Shown here: positions 30,968 through 41,919 of the stretch, piece by piece
Position numbering within the stretch: the first letter of the stretch is position 1
How the letters are laid out: each line of letters begins with the position of its first letter
Source of the DNA: Sphaerolaimus hirsutus
Lineage: Eukaryota > Nematoda > Chromadorea > Monhysterida > Sphaerolaimidae
Length of the DNA: 64,000 nt
Direction of reading: 5' to 3'
Assembly: GCA_964036195.1 (NCBI GenBank)
Contig: OZ038457.1
Location: forward strand, 9,451,147 to 9,515,146
The notes under the pieces: model-generated
What the model was told of the DNA's origin: nothing
The model's input: the letters and a program-made list of their open reading frames with translations, nothing else
The model's database searches: none
Position numbers and translations under genes: made by a program

Positions 30968-33590
30968 ATGGAGCAGGCGCAAATACGCAACTCAACCATG
31001 GAACAGCAGGGCACCTCCAGCGCACCTGTTAGATTTAAGGTATGGAATTTCCTCTCAAGTTCTTGACTAATAATAAACATTTATCGAGGTCGGGAGCCTT
31101 ACCCCTTGCGGGATTACGCTCCCCTGACTATTATATTCCATTGTCGAGTTGGTCGAAGATAGATTTTATGCTGCTCGGTTTGCTAAAAATGCATCGCTAT
31201 AATTTTTTATTGCGTTTTTCCCTGAAATCATCTCTTCATATACCGTGTAAGCTTGAAAAATTCCACCGTTGAATAGGTAACCCCCTTGAATTATTTCCCC
31301 TGTCAGAAGTGTGAGGGAAAAATAGTTCCACTCGAATTATTCCCCCTTTCGGTATGATAACGTTGTGTATAGTTTGTACAAAAAGGGCATGTTATGTTGT
31401 TAATAAAGCATGTTTCACGAAATCAGTCGATAGAAACATGCTTGAAAATTTTGACGAATTAATAATTCCCCTCTTGAATAATTCCCCCACAAAAAAGTCC
31501 ACACTAAATAATAATGACCGTGGGAAATTATTTGAACAAATACGGTATTTATACGCCTTAATTAAAAAAAAATCAATTTTAAAAAAATTACTTTTTTATA
31601 ATTAAAATCAGATTTTTTAAATCGTCCAAAATGGGGGTATAGAGAAAAAATATGTGTATGTTTAGTGTCAGACAATGGATTGTTATGTCTATTGTGGTCA
31701 TATTATGACTGGAGTCATAGGATAGCATAATAAGCAGTGATTTCTTTCAAAAATATCCATTTTTATGTCAACTTATTACATATATCGCCTTTTGTCAAAC
31801 GTTCATGACTTCAAGTGAAGTTCAGCATGGAATAGTGCTTAAATAACGTTGTAAGAGGAGGCTAATACATTGACAGGATCTTACACCTGTAGAAGTATGT
31901 GGGAGCATATTGGCTGGATATTATATACTACACAAGCATATCATGGCTTATTATTACACATGAAGCTTTTACACTAAAAATGCCACAAAACCCATGAAAA
32001 CACCACCAATGGCAATGTGTATGAGAAATTGCGAGCTTGCGTTTCGGCTGTCAACTAATGTGCGCAGGGCTAATTTGGCAACTCATATTTATATCAAAAA
32101 TAACCATACAACACAGGTAGTGCTGCTGGGCGAAGGCGCCGTGGGCAAAACGTCGCTGCTACTGCGCTTCATCGAGAACAAGTTCAGCTCCAAGCACGCG
32201 TCCACGCTGCAGGCATCCTTCATGCGCAAGAAGATTAGTGTTGGCGGACAGACTGTAGATATGGATATTTGGGTGAGTGCTTGGGTTGGCGGTAGTTTTT
32301 AAGTGACGATTGTTGTCAAACAGTGTTTTGAAAAGTCAGATAGAAGCAAATTGTCTGGTATTTACTTACACGCTGGATATTTCTGTTTTGAAAAGGTCAT
32401 TTGGTAAAACAGTTTTTCGATTCTTTTGCGTGCTTCTTGCATTGCAACTGGTGGTTAATCATAACTTTAATACATACATTTAACATTCATTGTTCTAGGA
32501 CACAGCTGGCCAGGAACAATTTCACGCATTGGGCCCGATTTACTACAGAAACAGTTCTGGTGCCATTCTTGTTTTTGATATCACGGACGCACAGAGTTTT
32601 TCCAAAGTGTGTTTTTTCAGCGCTCATGTTTATTTGTTTACCTCGCCAAAGGTTGTAGAAATCAAAACATTTCAGGTGAAAACTTGGGTCAAGGAGTTGC
32701 GACGAATGTTGCCCAACCGTGTGCAAATTATCATTGTTGGTAACAAGTCTGACCTTCAAAATCAGAGGTGAGATATTTTATCTAGTATCCTTCATCTGTA
32801 TTATTTTTGTCTTAAAATGCGACGCTGAATTGCGGCAAACACTTTTTATGACGTCATAATATTTATTGTATGAAACGCAATACGTTTCATTCATCTTAGA
32901 TCTGAAATCTTTGTTCCACTACTGTTTTGCAATCAAGTCAAGCCAACACTATTTTTGACCATTTCAGACAAGTGCCGATTGACGAAGCGCAAACCTATGC
33001 TAGTCAAGTGAAAGCTATATATTTAGAGGCATCGGCTAAAACAAATGAAAATATCGAAGCTGTTTTTGTCGGCGTGGCAAAAGGTGAGTGTGTAAAATGC
33101 TTGTTTTTTGTGTAGAATGAAGCTTCTATGTCATGGTTGTGTGGCATCGAGATTCAGGATGCTGAAACCACGCTGATTGGGCAAGTGACGAGAAAAGTGA
33201 TGGGCCAAAAGAAATGTTGAAACTGTTGATAAAATAAAGTTATAAATATGTCACGCCTGAGGTAATCTTTCAAGTGCCAAGTGTATTTGTGAATAAAAGT
33301 GTATGTTAGAATGTAGACATAAAAGTGTATGTCACATGTAGAATATGACAACTTTACTATTGCGTATTTACTTCCTGCCAGACCATTGTTTCTTTTTGAG
33401 GTCCAGATTTCGTATAACATTTTTTATTCAAAAATTTTGAACCTACCCCGTTCACCTCCACGCAGCCATGCTAAGCGCGCGGGCGGCCGCCGATCAAAAT
33501 GGTCTAACAACAGCACGAAGCGGGAATAACTTTCTTCTCAGGGATGAAAACGAAGAGCCAGATCGAATTGAACGTCGTAAATGCTGTTGA
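30968..33590 (+). CDS. RAB21: Ras-related GTPase Rab21
   Basis: Six exons (30968-31039, 32117-32272, 32499-32606, 32676-32767, 32968-33083, 33466-33590) give 222 residues; human RAB21 is 225. All GTPase motifs are intact: P-loop GEGAVGKT at 29-36, DTAGQEQF from 77, NKSD at 135-138 and EASAK at 163-167. The effector region around HASTLQASFMRKK and HALGPIYYRNSSG identifies Rab21 within the family. The last two residues are the Cys-Cys pair for double prenylation (RRKCC then stop). Rab21 acts on early endosomes and in integrin traffic (family knowledge). The glutamine-rich N-terminus is unstructured. Intron 1 contains two transposons, and AATAAA hexamers occur in intron 5 (about 33231 and 33290). 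It lies 376 bp downstream of COPZ1 on the same strand. Confidence 0.95.
31243..31545. mobile_element. TA-flanked CCGTGTAAGCTTGAA element in RAB21 intron 1
   Basis: Flanked by TA on both sides, with worn tips CCGTGTAAGCTTGAAAAATT and TTTGAACAAATACGG. AATTATTCCCCC units repeat inside. A CCGTATT-family member related to 17669-17997. Confidence 0.65.
31550..32085. mobile_element. Truncated AAAAACG-family element in RAB21 intron 1
   Basis: Interior sequence from AATCAGATTTTTTAAATCG through GGAGCATATTGGCTGG closely follows the 37901-38603 copy. The right end breaks off inside a GCGAGCTTGCG remnant of the shared palindrome. The left tip was not found. Confidence 0.55.
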
Positions 33591-35129
33591 AATTTTCCAA
33601 CAAAAAAATTGAGATTTATTTTGAAGTTTTGTCGGTGGATAGTGTGATTTGCCTAGCACTCGGGTGATATGTTTAATCGACATAGATTTTATTACATACG
33701 GTTTGGTGCCTGCATCCGGTTCGAATGATTAATGGTCGGTTTTTATGGTGATTCGTGCTTCGCTGCGCGTGCATTTGGCACCTTGCCATCCGCTGGAAAC
33801 GTGAAAACACTACGTCAGTGACATTTCCCAGTGCGATTTTCTGACCTTGTCTTTGATTACGTGGTCGGTTTTTTGGGTCTTGACGGACCCCGGAAATCGG
33901 ATATTCAACTGGCATCGTTTTAGCTTGCCCAAATAACTTTATTGGATCTATTTTTTGCCCGACGACACCCTTTTCGCGCAACGCGATTTATTGATCCGAA
34001 TAATTGTTATCTAGTTCAGTGGGGGGCGCATGCCAGCTGAAACATCTGTAGGACAAATTATATTTGGTCCCTGGTGCCCGGACATTAAGTTATGGCACGT
34101 CAGTTCTATAAATAGTCTGTTTTAAGTTTTCTACGAGTTACACAGCTATGATTTTCAGTGGCCGTAATTGACCAGCTATCACTATTTTCTTTTATGCCGT
34201 AATTTATATTTTTTCTTATGGCAGTTCCGAGCCCTGTCAAGTGTCAAATGTGTCAAAGGTCAAAACAAAAAGAAAATCTTTTACTACTGAAATTTTGACA
34301 CTGCGTGACAGTTGACAGATTTTTATGACATTTTTCATGGCACTTACACTTTATACATTGCTCTGAACTGGCACCTCACCAATTTCCAATTTCTCGAAAT
34401 GATAGCTGTTTATAGTGTGCCCTGTGGTCTTGTGTAACAATCATCGTGTAGGGTCGGTCGTCGCCGTTTGAAAAAAACGTTGATTTTTGCGTTTGAAAAT
34501 TTAATGCAAGAATGCACAGCTCCGCAAAACGCAAAACTTCCGACCCTAGCTGAATGATGATATCTCACAATGCGGTGTTGATTTTTTTGTCTGTATTTGA
34601 CACGATATTACCTGTGTTGATTTGTAAAATATGATTTATCGCGGGTGTTTTTTTCTGACAATCTGGCGCACCGCACACTGCAAAGTGTAACGATCGGGTC
34701 CGGACGTTTTTATTTCCGCCCGGGCAGAATTATAAAGTCAGTTCGGACGATTTTATTTACGACACGTCTGAAAACTACTGAAATTTGGGTCGGTTCGGAC
34801 GATTTTTAATTCCACCCTTCTTTTTTAATTCCGCCTTTGAATTCCACCAATGCAAAAATCGTCCGAACTTCCCGTTACGCTTTGCAGTGTGCGGTGCGCC
34901 TCTGATTCACGCTAATTGATTTTGCCGCATATTTCCACTAAATGAAATCATGGTAAATTTTTCCCAAAAATATTTTTGAATCGTCTGGGTTCTTAATTCC
35001 CCACGAATCGAGTGTTTCGTTTTTCTAAATTGTATAATCGGATGAACCGTTTCACGTCGATTCTTTCATGCCATTTCGTCAAGGACAATTTCCACACCAA
35101 TTAAACGCAGAAATCACCAGCCAGCCACA
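33591..35129. other. RAB21-PRPF38A intergenic region with small elements
   Basis: No gene seen. It holds a TGACATTT hairpin (34216-34378) and a small unit with TAGGGTCGG tips (34449-34549). A third element, about 34661-34904, has tips GGCGCACCGCACACTGCAAA and inverse, with CGGACGATTTT repeats inside. An acceptor-like AATTAAACGCAG ends 19 nt before the PRPF38A ATG. Confidence 0.45.
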
Positions 35130-38100
35130 ATGGCGAATCGAACCCAAAAAGGCGTGGCCTCTGTAAAAGGCACCAACCCGCAGTATCTGATTGAGAAGAT
35201 CATTCGAATGCGAGTGTACGACTCCAGGTATTGGAAGGAGGAATGTTTCGCTCTCAGCGCCGATTTGATAGTCGATAAAGGGACGCAGGTGCAATATTTT
35301 GTTTTATTTGGGCCCACACACGCTAGTTGACATCCACACCAAATGTCGACTGGTATCGATCCTGATTCAAAGCTTGCTGATAAGCCGATGAATGACGTTA
35401 TAACTTTGAATTGGGAACGGAACTAGTTGACATTTGGTGTCGATGTCAACTAGCGTGTGTGAGGCCTTTATCGGGGTCTTCGCATACTCTCGTTCGAGAT
35501 TGCCACGATTTCAGCTGCGCTACGTGGGCGGAGTCTTCGCGGGCAACGTGAAAACGACACCGTTCATGTGCCTGCTGCTGAAGATGCTGCAAATCGGCGT
35601 GGACAAGCATGTCGCTGTAGAGTATGTCAGGTGAGTGCCGTTTTCTGTGCTCACTGCTGATGAAATACTCACTGGCGTTACTTGATTGACGCAACTTTGC
35701 AGGCAGGAAGATTTCAAGTACCTGCGCGCCCTTGGCGCTATGTTCGTGCGACTGACGTGCGACAGCGCCGAAATTTACAAGTATCTCGAACCGCTTTTCA
35801 ACGACTATAGGAAGTTACGCCGCATGGACAATAATGGAGGTGCTAGATTATTGTTGTTTTTCAGTGGTGTTTCTCTGCATACTAGTGCAACGAAAACCGC
35901 TAAATATCTCTCACAGTTTTTTTAAAAATTACCATCTGTACCTTTTACACCATGGTTGTTAAAACTTATTTACGTTTACTCGAAAAATACGTAAAAATAC
36001 GTTTACGTTTCCTTCGTTCTCGTTTACGTCTCAAAATATTTGAAAAAAAGCAAAAAGCACGTTAACTGATGAATTTGATGGTGAAAATGGCCAAAATTTA
36101 AGAAATAGTGGTTTTGATTGAAAATTTGGGCACAATTTTCCAAAAATACCCATTTTTACGTTTTCTGGAGACAAAAGTACTTCACTAACTCATTAGTAAA
36201 AGTAAAAAAATCACTTCACGTTTTCTGTACTCTATGGTGAGTAAAAAATACTTCACATTTACATTTACTTTGAAAGCAGTTGAGTAATTTTAACATCTCC
36301 CCCAAATCACCCCCCCAGTATTCTCCATCGTGCACATGGACGAGCTGGTGGACTCCCTCCTCCGCGAGGAGCGCGTGTGCGACATACATCTGCCGCGGCT
36401 GCAACGGCGCCACGTGCTGGAGGCGGCGGGCGAGCTCGAGCCCAGGTTGTCGGTGCTGGACGAGCAGCTCGACGAGGATGAGGACGATGATGAGGAGGAG
36501 CTTGAGCCCAGGCCGCATAGTAGTTCCGATGGGGAGGTGGCTGTGGGGGGTAGTGTTGTCAAGGTGGGTGCTGATGGATTGATGATGCACTGTGCATCCG
36601 TGGGAAGGGTGGTTAAATTAGTGGTTGATTTAATTCGTTACTGAATTGACTGACTGTTGGAGATGTGTTGTGATCGTTGAGGCGTAAGCCGATGTGGCTT
36701 CTTGACGTGATATTCTTAATAATATTCAATACTCCGTATGAAACATACTCGGTATTCCATATTCGAGGTTTTATGGTGCTATTCAACGTTTGATATTTTA
36801 CACAAAAAAAAGAATAAGTTGCGGCTCATTTAGGTCGTAAAAAAATTCTTGATGTCGAATTCACATGATTTACGATATTTATGTAGGCGGCTCATTTAGG
36901 TCGAAAAATATTTTCAACACTTTAGTATTGTGGCATTATTGTGAAGTTTTTGCTATATCTACAACGAAAAAGATTCAAGGTTCCACATGGAACTTATTTG
37001 AGGGAAACCAGCGTGCATATCTCTATCAAACTGCTTTTTTCAATAATTGCAGAGATCGTTGTCGCGTTCACGGTCACGATCGCCGGCCAGGAACAGGGAC
37101 AAGGATAAAAATCGAGACAAGGATAAATCTGGCCGAGATAGAGACAGGCAAAGAGATAAGGTTAAGGAAAAGAGCAGAACCAAGTCAGTTTCTTTCTCCA
37201 TTTTTGGCGGCCCACACACTAGTGGACACACGTGTGTCAACTGGTTGTGTCAACTCAGATTTCGGCTTCAGAGCGATATCGAAATGCACACGCGGCAATG
37301 TTGAAAAATGAATATTACGTCAAGTCAAGTGCATTGGAAGCTGTGACATGTTAAGCCGAAATCTGAGTTGACACAGACTAGGGGGCAGTCCCAAGCCCTG
37401 TAAAGTGTAAAGCAAAGTGTCAAATGTAAAGTCAAATGCCAAGTAAAGTGTCAATCAAAACAAACAAAAAAGAAAAGATTTTTTAGTGAACTGCATGACA
37501 ATTGACAGTTTACTTCGCATTTGACTTTACATTTGACACTTTACTTTACACTTTACAGGGCTTGGGACTGTCACCAGATGACACACGTGTATCAACTAGT
37601 GTGTTGGCCGCCATTGTATTCACACTATGATTTTAAGTCTATTTAAAAGTCAACCTCACGAATCTTTCCTCTCAGTGAGAAAGAGCGGGACCGAGAGAGG
37701 GATCGTCGCCACACGACTTCCAGTGGTTCACGCCGATCACCCAGTGGAAAGGGTATGTGGGATTTCTATAAGTACATGTATATAACTCAGGACAGTCTGA
37801 ACTCGTGCACTGAAAATATATGGAAAAATTTGCGCTACTGTCGGATGAGGTCGGGGAAAATTTTTGCCATCACTTTTTACAAAAAAAGATAGCGGCAACC
37901 TAGGGTTGGAAAAAAAAGAATTTTTTTAAAACGCCTTGATTTTTTTTTAAATCAAAGTTTTTTTTTAAATTGATTTTTTAATTAAAATCAGATTTTTTTA
38001 AATCGTCCAAAATGGGGGTATAGAGAACAAATATGTGTATGTTTAGTGTCAGACAATGTATTTTTATGTCTATTTTGGTCATATTATGACTGTGGAGTCA

Positions 38101-39057
38101 TGGGATAGCATTATAAGCAGTGATTTCTTTCAAAAATATCCATTTTTGTCGACTTATTACGTATATCGCCTTTTGGCGGACGTTCGTGACTTCAAGTGAA
38201 GTTCAGCATGGGATAGTGCTTAAATAATGTTATAATAGAAGGCTAATACATTGACAGTGATGTTTCACACTGTAGAAGTATGTGGGAGCACATTGGCTGC
38301 ATATTATATACTACACTAGCATAGCACGGCTTATAATTACACGGTAACATGAATAAATGTAAGCTTTTACACTAAAAATACCCCAAAACCCATGAAAACA
38401 CCACCAATGGCAATGTGTATGAGAAATTGCGCGCTTGCGCGCAAAAAATTGCAAAATACCTAGTGCAAGTCTACCAGAAATTCTGCCTTTTGATTTTTTT
38501 AAAATTAAAATCAGTTTACCCCCTTTGATTTTTTATTTAAAAAATCAGATTTAAAAAAAATCAGTTAAAAAAAAACAAATCCAATTAAAAAGTGCCAACC
38601 CTAGCAACGACAACCACATTTCAATCTCAGTAAACGCAATAAGCTACCATTTTTCATGAACCCCTACCGATGTGTAAACTGTGCAACCGTTGACACCAGG
38701 TGCCAGTCCCAGACCGTGTAAAATTTCAAAGGTCATGCAAAGTGTCAAAACAAAAGTCATGTAAAATGCCCGGTAAAATGGCGGGCATTTTACATGACTT
38801 TTGACACTTTGCATGACATTTGACATTTTACAGGGTTTGGGGCTGCTCCCTGCCAACTCGGACATCCAACATTACCACCTCCCCTCTGAATTTCAGGCTC
38901 CTCAAAGCGCACGGACAGCGCGCGACTGAATCTCAAAGACAAAGGGAAAGATTCAAAAGATTCCGGCAAAAAGGGTGTGGAAGATGAACGGCAGAGAGAA
39001 ATTCGCGAAGCAAATGAATTGCGAGCAAAGTTGGGGTTGCCCCCTTTGGAACCTTGA
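35130..39057 (+). CDS. PRPF38A: Pre-mRNA-splicing factor 38A
   Basis: Seven exons (35130-35288, 35515-35630, 35703-35839, 36319-36563, 37053-37183, 37676-37752, 38897-39057) give 341 residues; human PRPF38A is 312. The Prp38 domain fills exons 1-4: GTNPQYLIEKIIR, YWKEECFALSADL, LRYVGGVFAGN, EIYKYLEPLFNDYRKLR and RVCDIHLPRLQ. A highly acidic stretch (DEDEDDDEEE) follows. Exons 5-7 encode an Arg/Ser- and Arg/Asp-rich tail (RSRSRSP, then RDRERDRR), ending ANELRAKLGLPPLEP, a motif seen in several splicing proteins. It is needed for activation of the precatalytic spliceosome B complex (family knowledge). The start, MANRTQKG, is the conserved one. Introns 1, 3, 5 and 6 contain transposable elements. 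The 3' end is convergent with C2orf69, with about 150 bp between the stops. Confidence 0.93.
35311..35466. mobile_element. CACGCTAGTTGACATC MITE in PRPF38A intron 1
   Basis: GGCCCACACACGCTAGTTGACATC and its inverse GATGTCAACTAGCGTGTGTGAGGCC enclose only about 100 bp, including CAAAGCTTGCTGATAAGCC. Related to 29084-29338 and, through the GGCCCACACACTAG tip, to the GGCGGCCCACAC family. Confidence 0.65.
35950..36288. mobile_element. AAATACG-rich element, copy 2, PRPF38A intron 3
   Basis: Begins GTTGTTAAAACTTATTTACG and ends GAGTAATTTTAACATC, with AAATACGTAAAAATACG and TACTTCAC repeats. It takes up most of the intron. Confidence 0.5.
37206..37612. mobile_element. GGCGGCCCACAC-tipped element with a nested hairpin, PRPF38A intron 5
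   Basis: GGCGGCCCACACACTAGTGG is mirrored by ACTAGTGTGTTGGCCGCC. Just inside are GTGTGTCAACTGG and GCCGAAATCTGAGTTGACAC blocks. A TGACATTT-type hairpin (37381-37575) is inserted within. Family members at 41422-41651 and 61378-61592 have AAT target duplications; here the flanks are TTT and ATT. Confidence 0.7.
37901..38603. mobile_element. hAT-like element of the AAAAACG family, PRPF38A intron 6
   Basis: Tips TAGGGTTGG and inverted CCAACCCTA enclose 703 bp. Subterminal runs here are TTGATTTTTTT and AAATCAGATTT instead of AAAAACG, although the interior (for example ACTGTAGAAGTATGTGGGAG and the GCGCGCTTGCGCGC palindrome at about 38430) matches the 20735-21434 copy. The 8-bp duplication could not be confirmed (CGGCAACC against GCAACGAC). 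Confidence 0.7.
38698..38853. repeat. TGACATTT-motif hairpin in PRPF38A intron 6
   Basis: CAGGTGCCAGTCCCAGACC on the left and GGTTTGGGGCTGCTCCCTG on the right close a hairpin built from GTCATGTAAAATGCC and GACATTTGACA units. It ends about 40 bp before the last exon. Confidence 0.65.
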
Positions 39058-39210
39058 AGTTTGCGGTAAATTTTTGGTTGTTTATAGCGCTGTTTTGTCT
39101 CATTTGATGGTGTCGCATTGTGTGTCGTTTTTGTCTAACTGAGTTCGCGTATGCGATCAATTCATTTTGAGCGGCAGTAAATAATGCAGAATGAGATAAA
39201 AATGAATGCA

Positions 39211-40780
39211 TCATGAGGCAATACACTCGAGTACCCGAAAATGATTAACCAAGTTTCCACACTTATCTCCAAAACATATCCTTCTGTCGAATGGAATTTG
39301 CAACTTCTCTAACAGCCGACAAAGGGCTTCCTCCTGATCGCCAATCCAGGGTCTATTTTTATCCTTGATTTGTCTGGGGGTCACACGAAGGTGTAGCTTT
39401 AGAGCTCGTCCTGGGGCCAGTTCCGCAAAATGAGAAGTCAGAAGTGAAATGGCAAAGGCGAAGTAAAAGCGCAAAGGCGAAGTGAAACGGCAAGTGAATT
39501 GGCAAAAGCGAAGTAAAAATAAAAAGTGATTTCTCGTCGCTTTTGCCATTTCACTTGCTAATTCACTTGCCATTTCACTTCGTCTTTGTGCTTTTACTTC
39601 GTCTTTGCCATTTCACTTCTCATTTTGCGGAACTGGCACCTGGCTTGTGTTTGAGGCGCTCTATGTAAGTTGATAGGTTCAGTTATTCAGTAAAAAATAC
39701 ATCACTATTACCATTTAAAAAATCTCGGAGATTTGCCTACCCTATATATTTTTTGGAATATCAGAAAATCTTGAAAAGATCTTATCTATCTGTTTTCATT
39801 GAGTTTTTCCACAGATTTTATTTTTGAGAAGTAACGATGTAAGAATCTCATTGACCTATAATTTTTATGTTTTTTTTCTTCAGATATATATTTATTTTCT
39901 ATTTTATTTCGATAGATTTTCTGAGACAATTATGCATATTTTCTCAAAATCACCTATTTTTCAATGCTAATCACCATTTGAACTTCTCGCTAACGACTAA
40001 CCCAAAACATGTTCATCCTGTATCCATATCGGCACGGCGCTGTTATTGTGGCCTGCATCAAGAAGGTAAATATCACCAATTGATTCAATCAGCCAATTTG
40101 GGTCGCTGCCATTGGCGCTGATCTCGTAGAGAAGCTGGTTGAGAACGATGCAGCCTATTCAAATAAAACATGAAAAATAAATGATAACCTTTCAATGTGA
40201 AAAAGTTCATACAGTTCACCTTTGCTGAAACCGACTAATGTGATTTGCACATCCTCCCCTTGAAAATTGTTCCCGCTATAATGTAGTAGTTTTTCTAAAT
40301 GCTTAAGCGCCCTGAGGTCATCTTTGCTTGAAGATAATATCAATGGCGACCCATCTTCAGAGGTGCTCGGTATAAAATTGTCATAACCTAGAAAGTGACA
40401 ATCTTGCTTTACAGCTAAATCGAACCGAACGGTAAACAAATTATTCACACGCAAAATCCTTGTGAAATCGGCTGGCCAATACAGCGACGAACGTGCTGAT
40501 TTCCGGAAACTGTTTTTGAAACAGTCCAATAGTTCCTTCTGTTGACCATTGCGAGAAATTCCCGCAACCCCTGGCTCGCATAGCAGGTTCAGAGGCCTAA
40601 ATTGTGTCAACTTTGGCAAGGTGCCAAACATTCGACAATAGAAAACGTCCTGTATTCTACCTGTATATCGCCTCCAAAGTAGACGAGGAGTCCGTGTCGG
40701 CTCGTTGATTTAGCTGCGGCGGTGTACTGCGCATGTAACACAAGTATTTGATTGCCAAGGTGCTGAAGCCATTTCGCCAT
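39211..40780 (-). CDS. C2orf69: C2orf69 homologue (UPF0565), hydrolase-like protein
   Basis: Four minus-strand exons (40780-40661, 40610-40220, 40154-40002, 39410-39211) give 287 residues; human C2orf69 has 385. Conserved landmarks appear in order: LLVYFGGDIQ, GYDNFIP, ALKHLEKLL, then ITLVGFSKGCIVLNQLLYE across the exon 2/3 joint. IYLLDAGHN and VTPRQIKD with RPWIGDQEE follow, and finally NHFRVLE near the C-terminus. GFSKG is the nucleophile-elbow-like motif of the predicted alpha/beta hydrolase fold and the C-terminal His is preserved. The human protein is mitochondrial and linked to disease; its reaction is not known to me. Intron 1 is only 50 nt and its acceptor (CCAAAG) is chosen by phase, so it is tentative. 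The start is the first in-frame ATG; a longer N-terminus is possible. The exon 4 acceptor lies in a transposon tip. Confidence 0.85.
39411..39640. mobile_element. GTGAAATGGCAAA hairpin whose tip forms the C2orf69 exon 4 acceptor
   Basis: Tips are CTGGGGCCAGTTCCGC on the left and GCGGAACTGGCACCTGG on the right. The body is AAGTGAAATGGCAAAGGCG repeats and their complement. Read on the minus strand, the left tip ends GGCCCCAG, and exon 4 of C2orf69 starts at the very next base. Confidence 0.65.
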
Positions 40781-41043
40781 GTCGTTTGCGTTTGTTTTCC
40801 GTTGTGTTAACCTCACATTTTATCGGGTCTGGGGGACTTTTTGACCCGATTGTAGAGAGCAGCGCTAGTGATACAAGGCAGTTTTTTGCGTCACATTCCA
40901 TGCAAGGTACTGCGGATTTCGTAACCCGATGTTTTTCCGCAGAAATTATTAGAATCAACAACTGCCGCCGAGTTTTCAGCGGTGAAGCATTTTCAGTCGT
41001 GCTGGGAGATTCGTCCACGCTTACATTACCCTCATACCTATAA

Positions 41044-41421
41044 TTTATACACTCGCATTAAGCGGGTATCTTATAAATAGATTCGAAATATAAAATACGT
41101 CCTGCTGGACAGCGCTTCTATCAAACGCATAACGCAATTTACGAAAGCGTTTGCCAAGAAGCACTTGCCAGTCAAGTGACAATCTGCCACTGACAATCTC
41201 GGCGCGATTTCAATGGCTCGCCTAATTTTGTTAGGCGACGTACCGGCAATCGCGCCGCCGCGCCGCCGCACTGATTTTCGCTTGCGCCGCGCCTTTTGGA
41301 CGCGCGGCAGTGCGCTGCGCCGCGGCGGGGCGAGGCGACCTTGAATTGGCGTTGCACGCCGACGCCATTCGCATTGGCGGAGGTGTATGAGTTGCTACTC
41401 TTTCCATTTGTAAGAGGAAAT
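41044..41421. promoter_or_regulatory. Region upstream of C2orf69 with a GC-rich core
   Basis: No exon recognised. A GC-rich patch (41225-41345, with GCGCCGCCGCGCCGCCG) lies some 500 bp upstream of the C2orf69 start and may be its promoter region. Evidence is compositional only. Confidence 0.3.
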
Positions 41422-41651
41422 GGCGGCCCACACATTAGTTTACACATGTGTGTCAACTGGCCTGTGTCAACTAAGATTTCGGCCACACGTGTCGCACAGC
41501 GATCTTCCAATGCACTTGCCGTAATATTTATTTTTCAACATTGCCGCATGTGCATTTGGAGATTGCTCTGCGACACGTGAAGCCGAAATCTGAGTTCACA
41601 CAGGCCAGTTGACACGCATGTGTCAACTGGTAAACTGGTATGTGGGCCACC
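41422..41651. mobile_element. GGCGGCCCACAC MITE with AAT duplication
   Basis: Tips GGCGGCCCACACATTAGTTT and inverted ACTGGTATGTGGGCCACC are flanked by AAT on both sides. The interior has two mirrored blocks AAATCTGAGTT and AGATTTCGGC around TTGCCGCATGTGCATTTGG. A 3-bp duplication with a GG-starting tip fits PIF/Harbinger-type elements. Confidence 0.75.
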
Positions 41652-41919
41652 AATATGGTAAAGCCTATAAAAAAGCCATTTCGTTTTTCTGCCGATGTTT
41701 GGTAAGAAATGCGGTAAAATTCTGGGCGGTAAGAATTTGGTGCCGCGCGCACCTGTGCCACGCCCCCAGTCCATTTTACCTACGTCGGGCATTAGTAAGC
41801 CATGCAGGCGCATAATGCTGACCTTGAGCTTATATTGATGGCCAAACATTTTGCCAAACGCTTGTTGTGATAGCCATTTTCGTCAAGCGTGCTCATGTCT
41901 ATGTGAATATGGCTCTAAA

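Noticed and set aside
33700-33730. GGTTCGAAT as a tRNA T-loop
   Set aside because: No matching acceptor stem, D-arm or anticodon arm can be folded around it.
36216-36590. Minus-strand open frame opposite PRPF38A exon 4
   Set aside because: It is produced by the acidic GAG/GAT-rich coding strand; the Ser-rich translation is a reverse-complement artefact.
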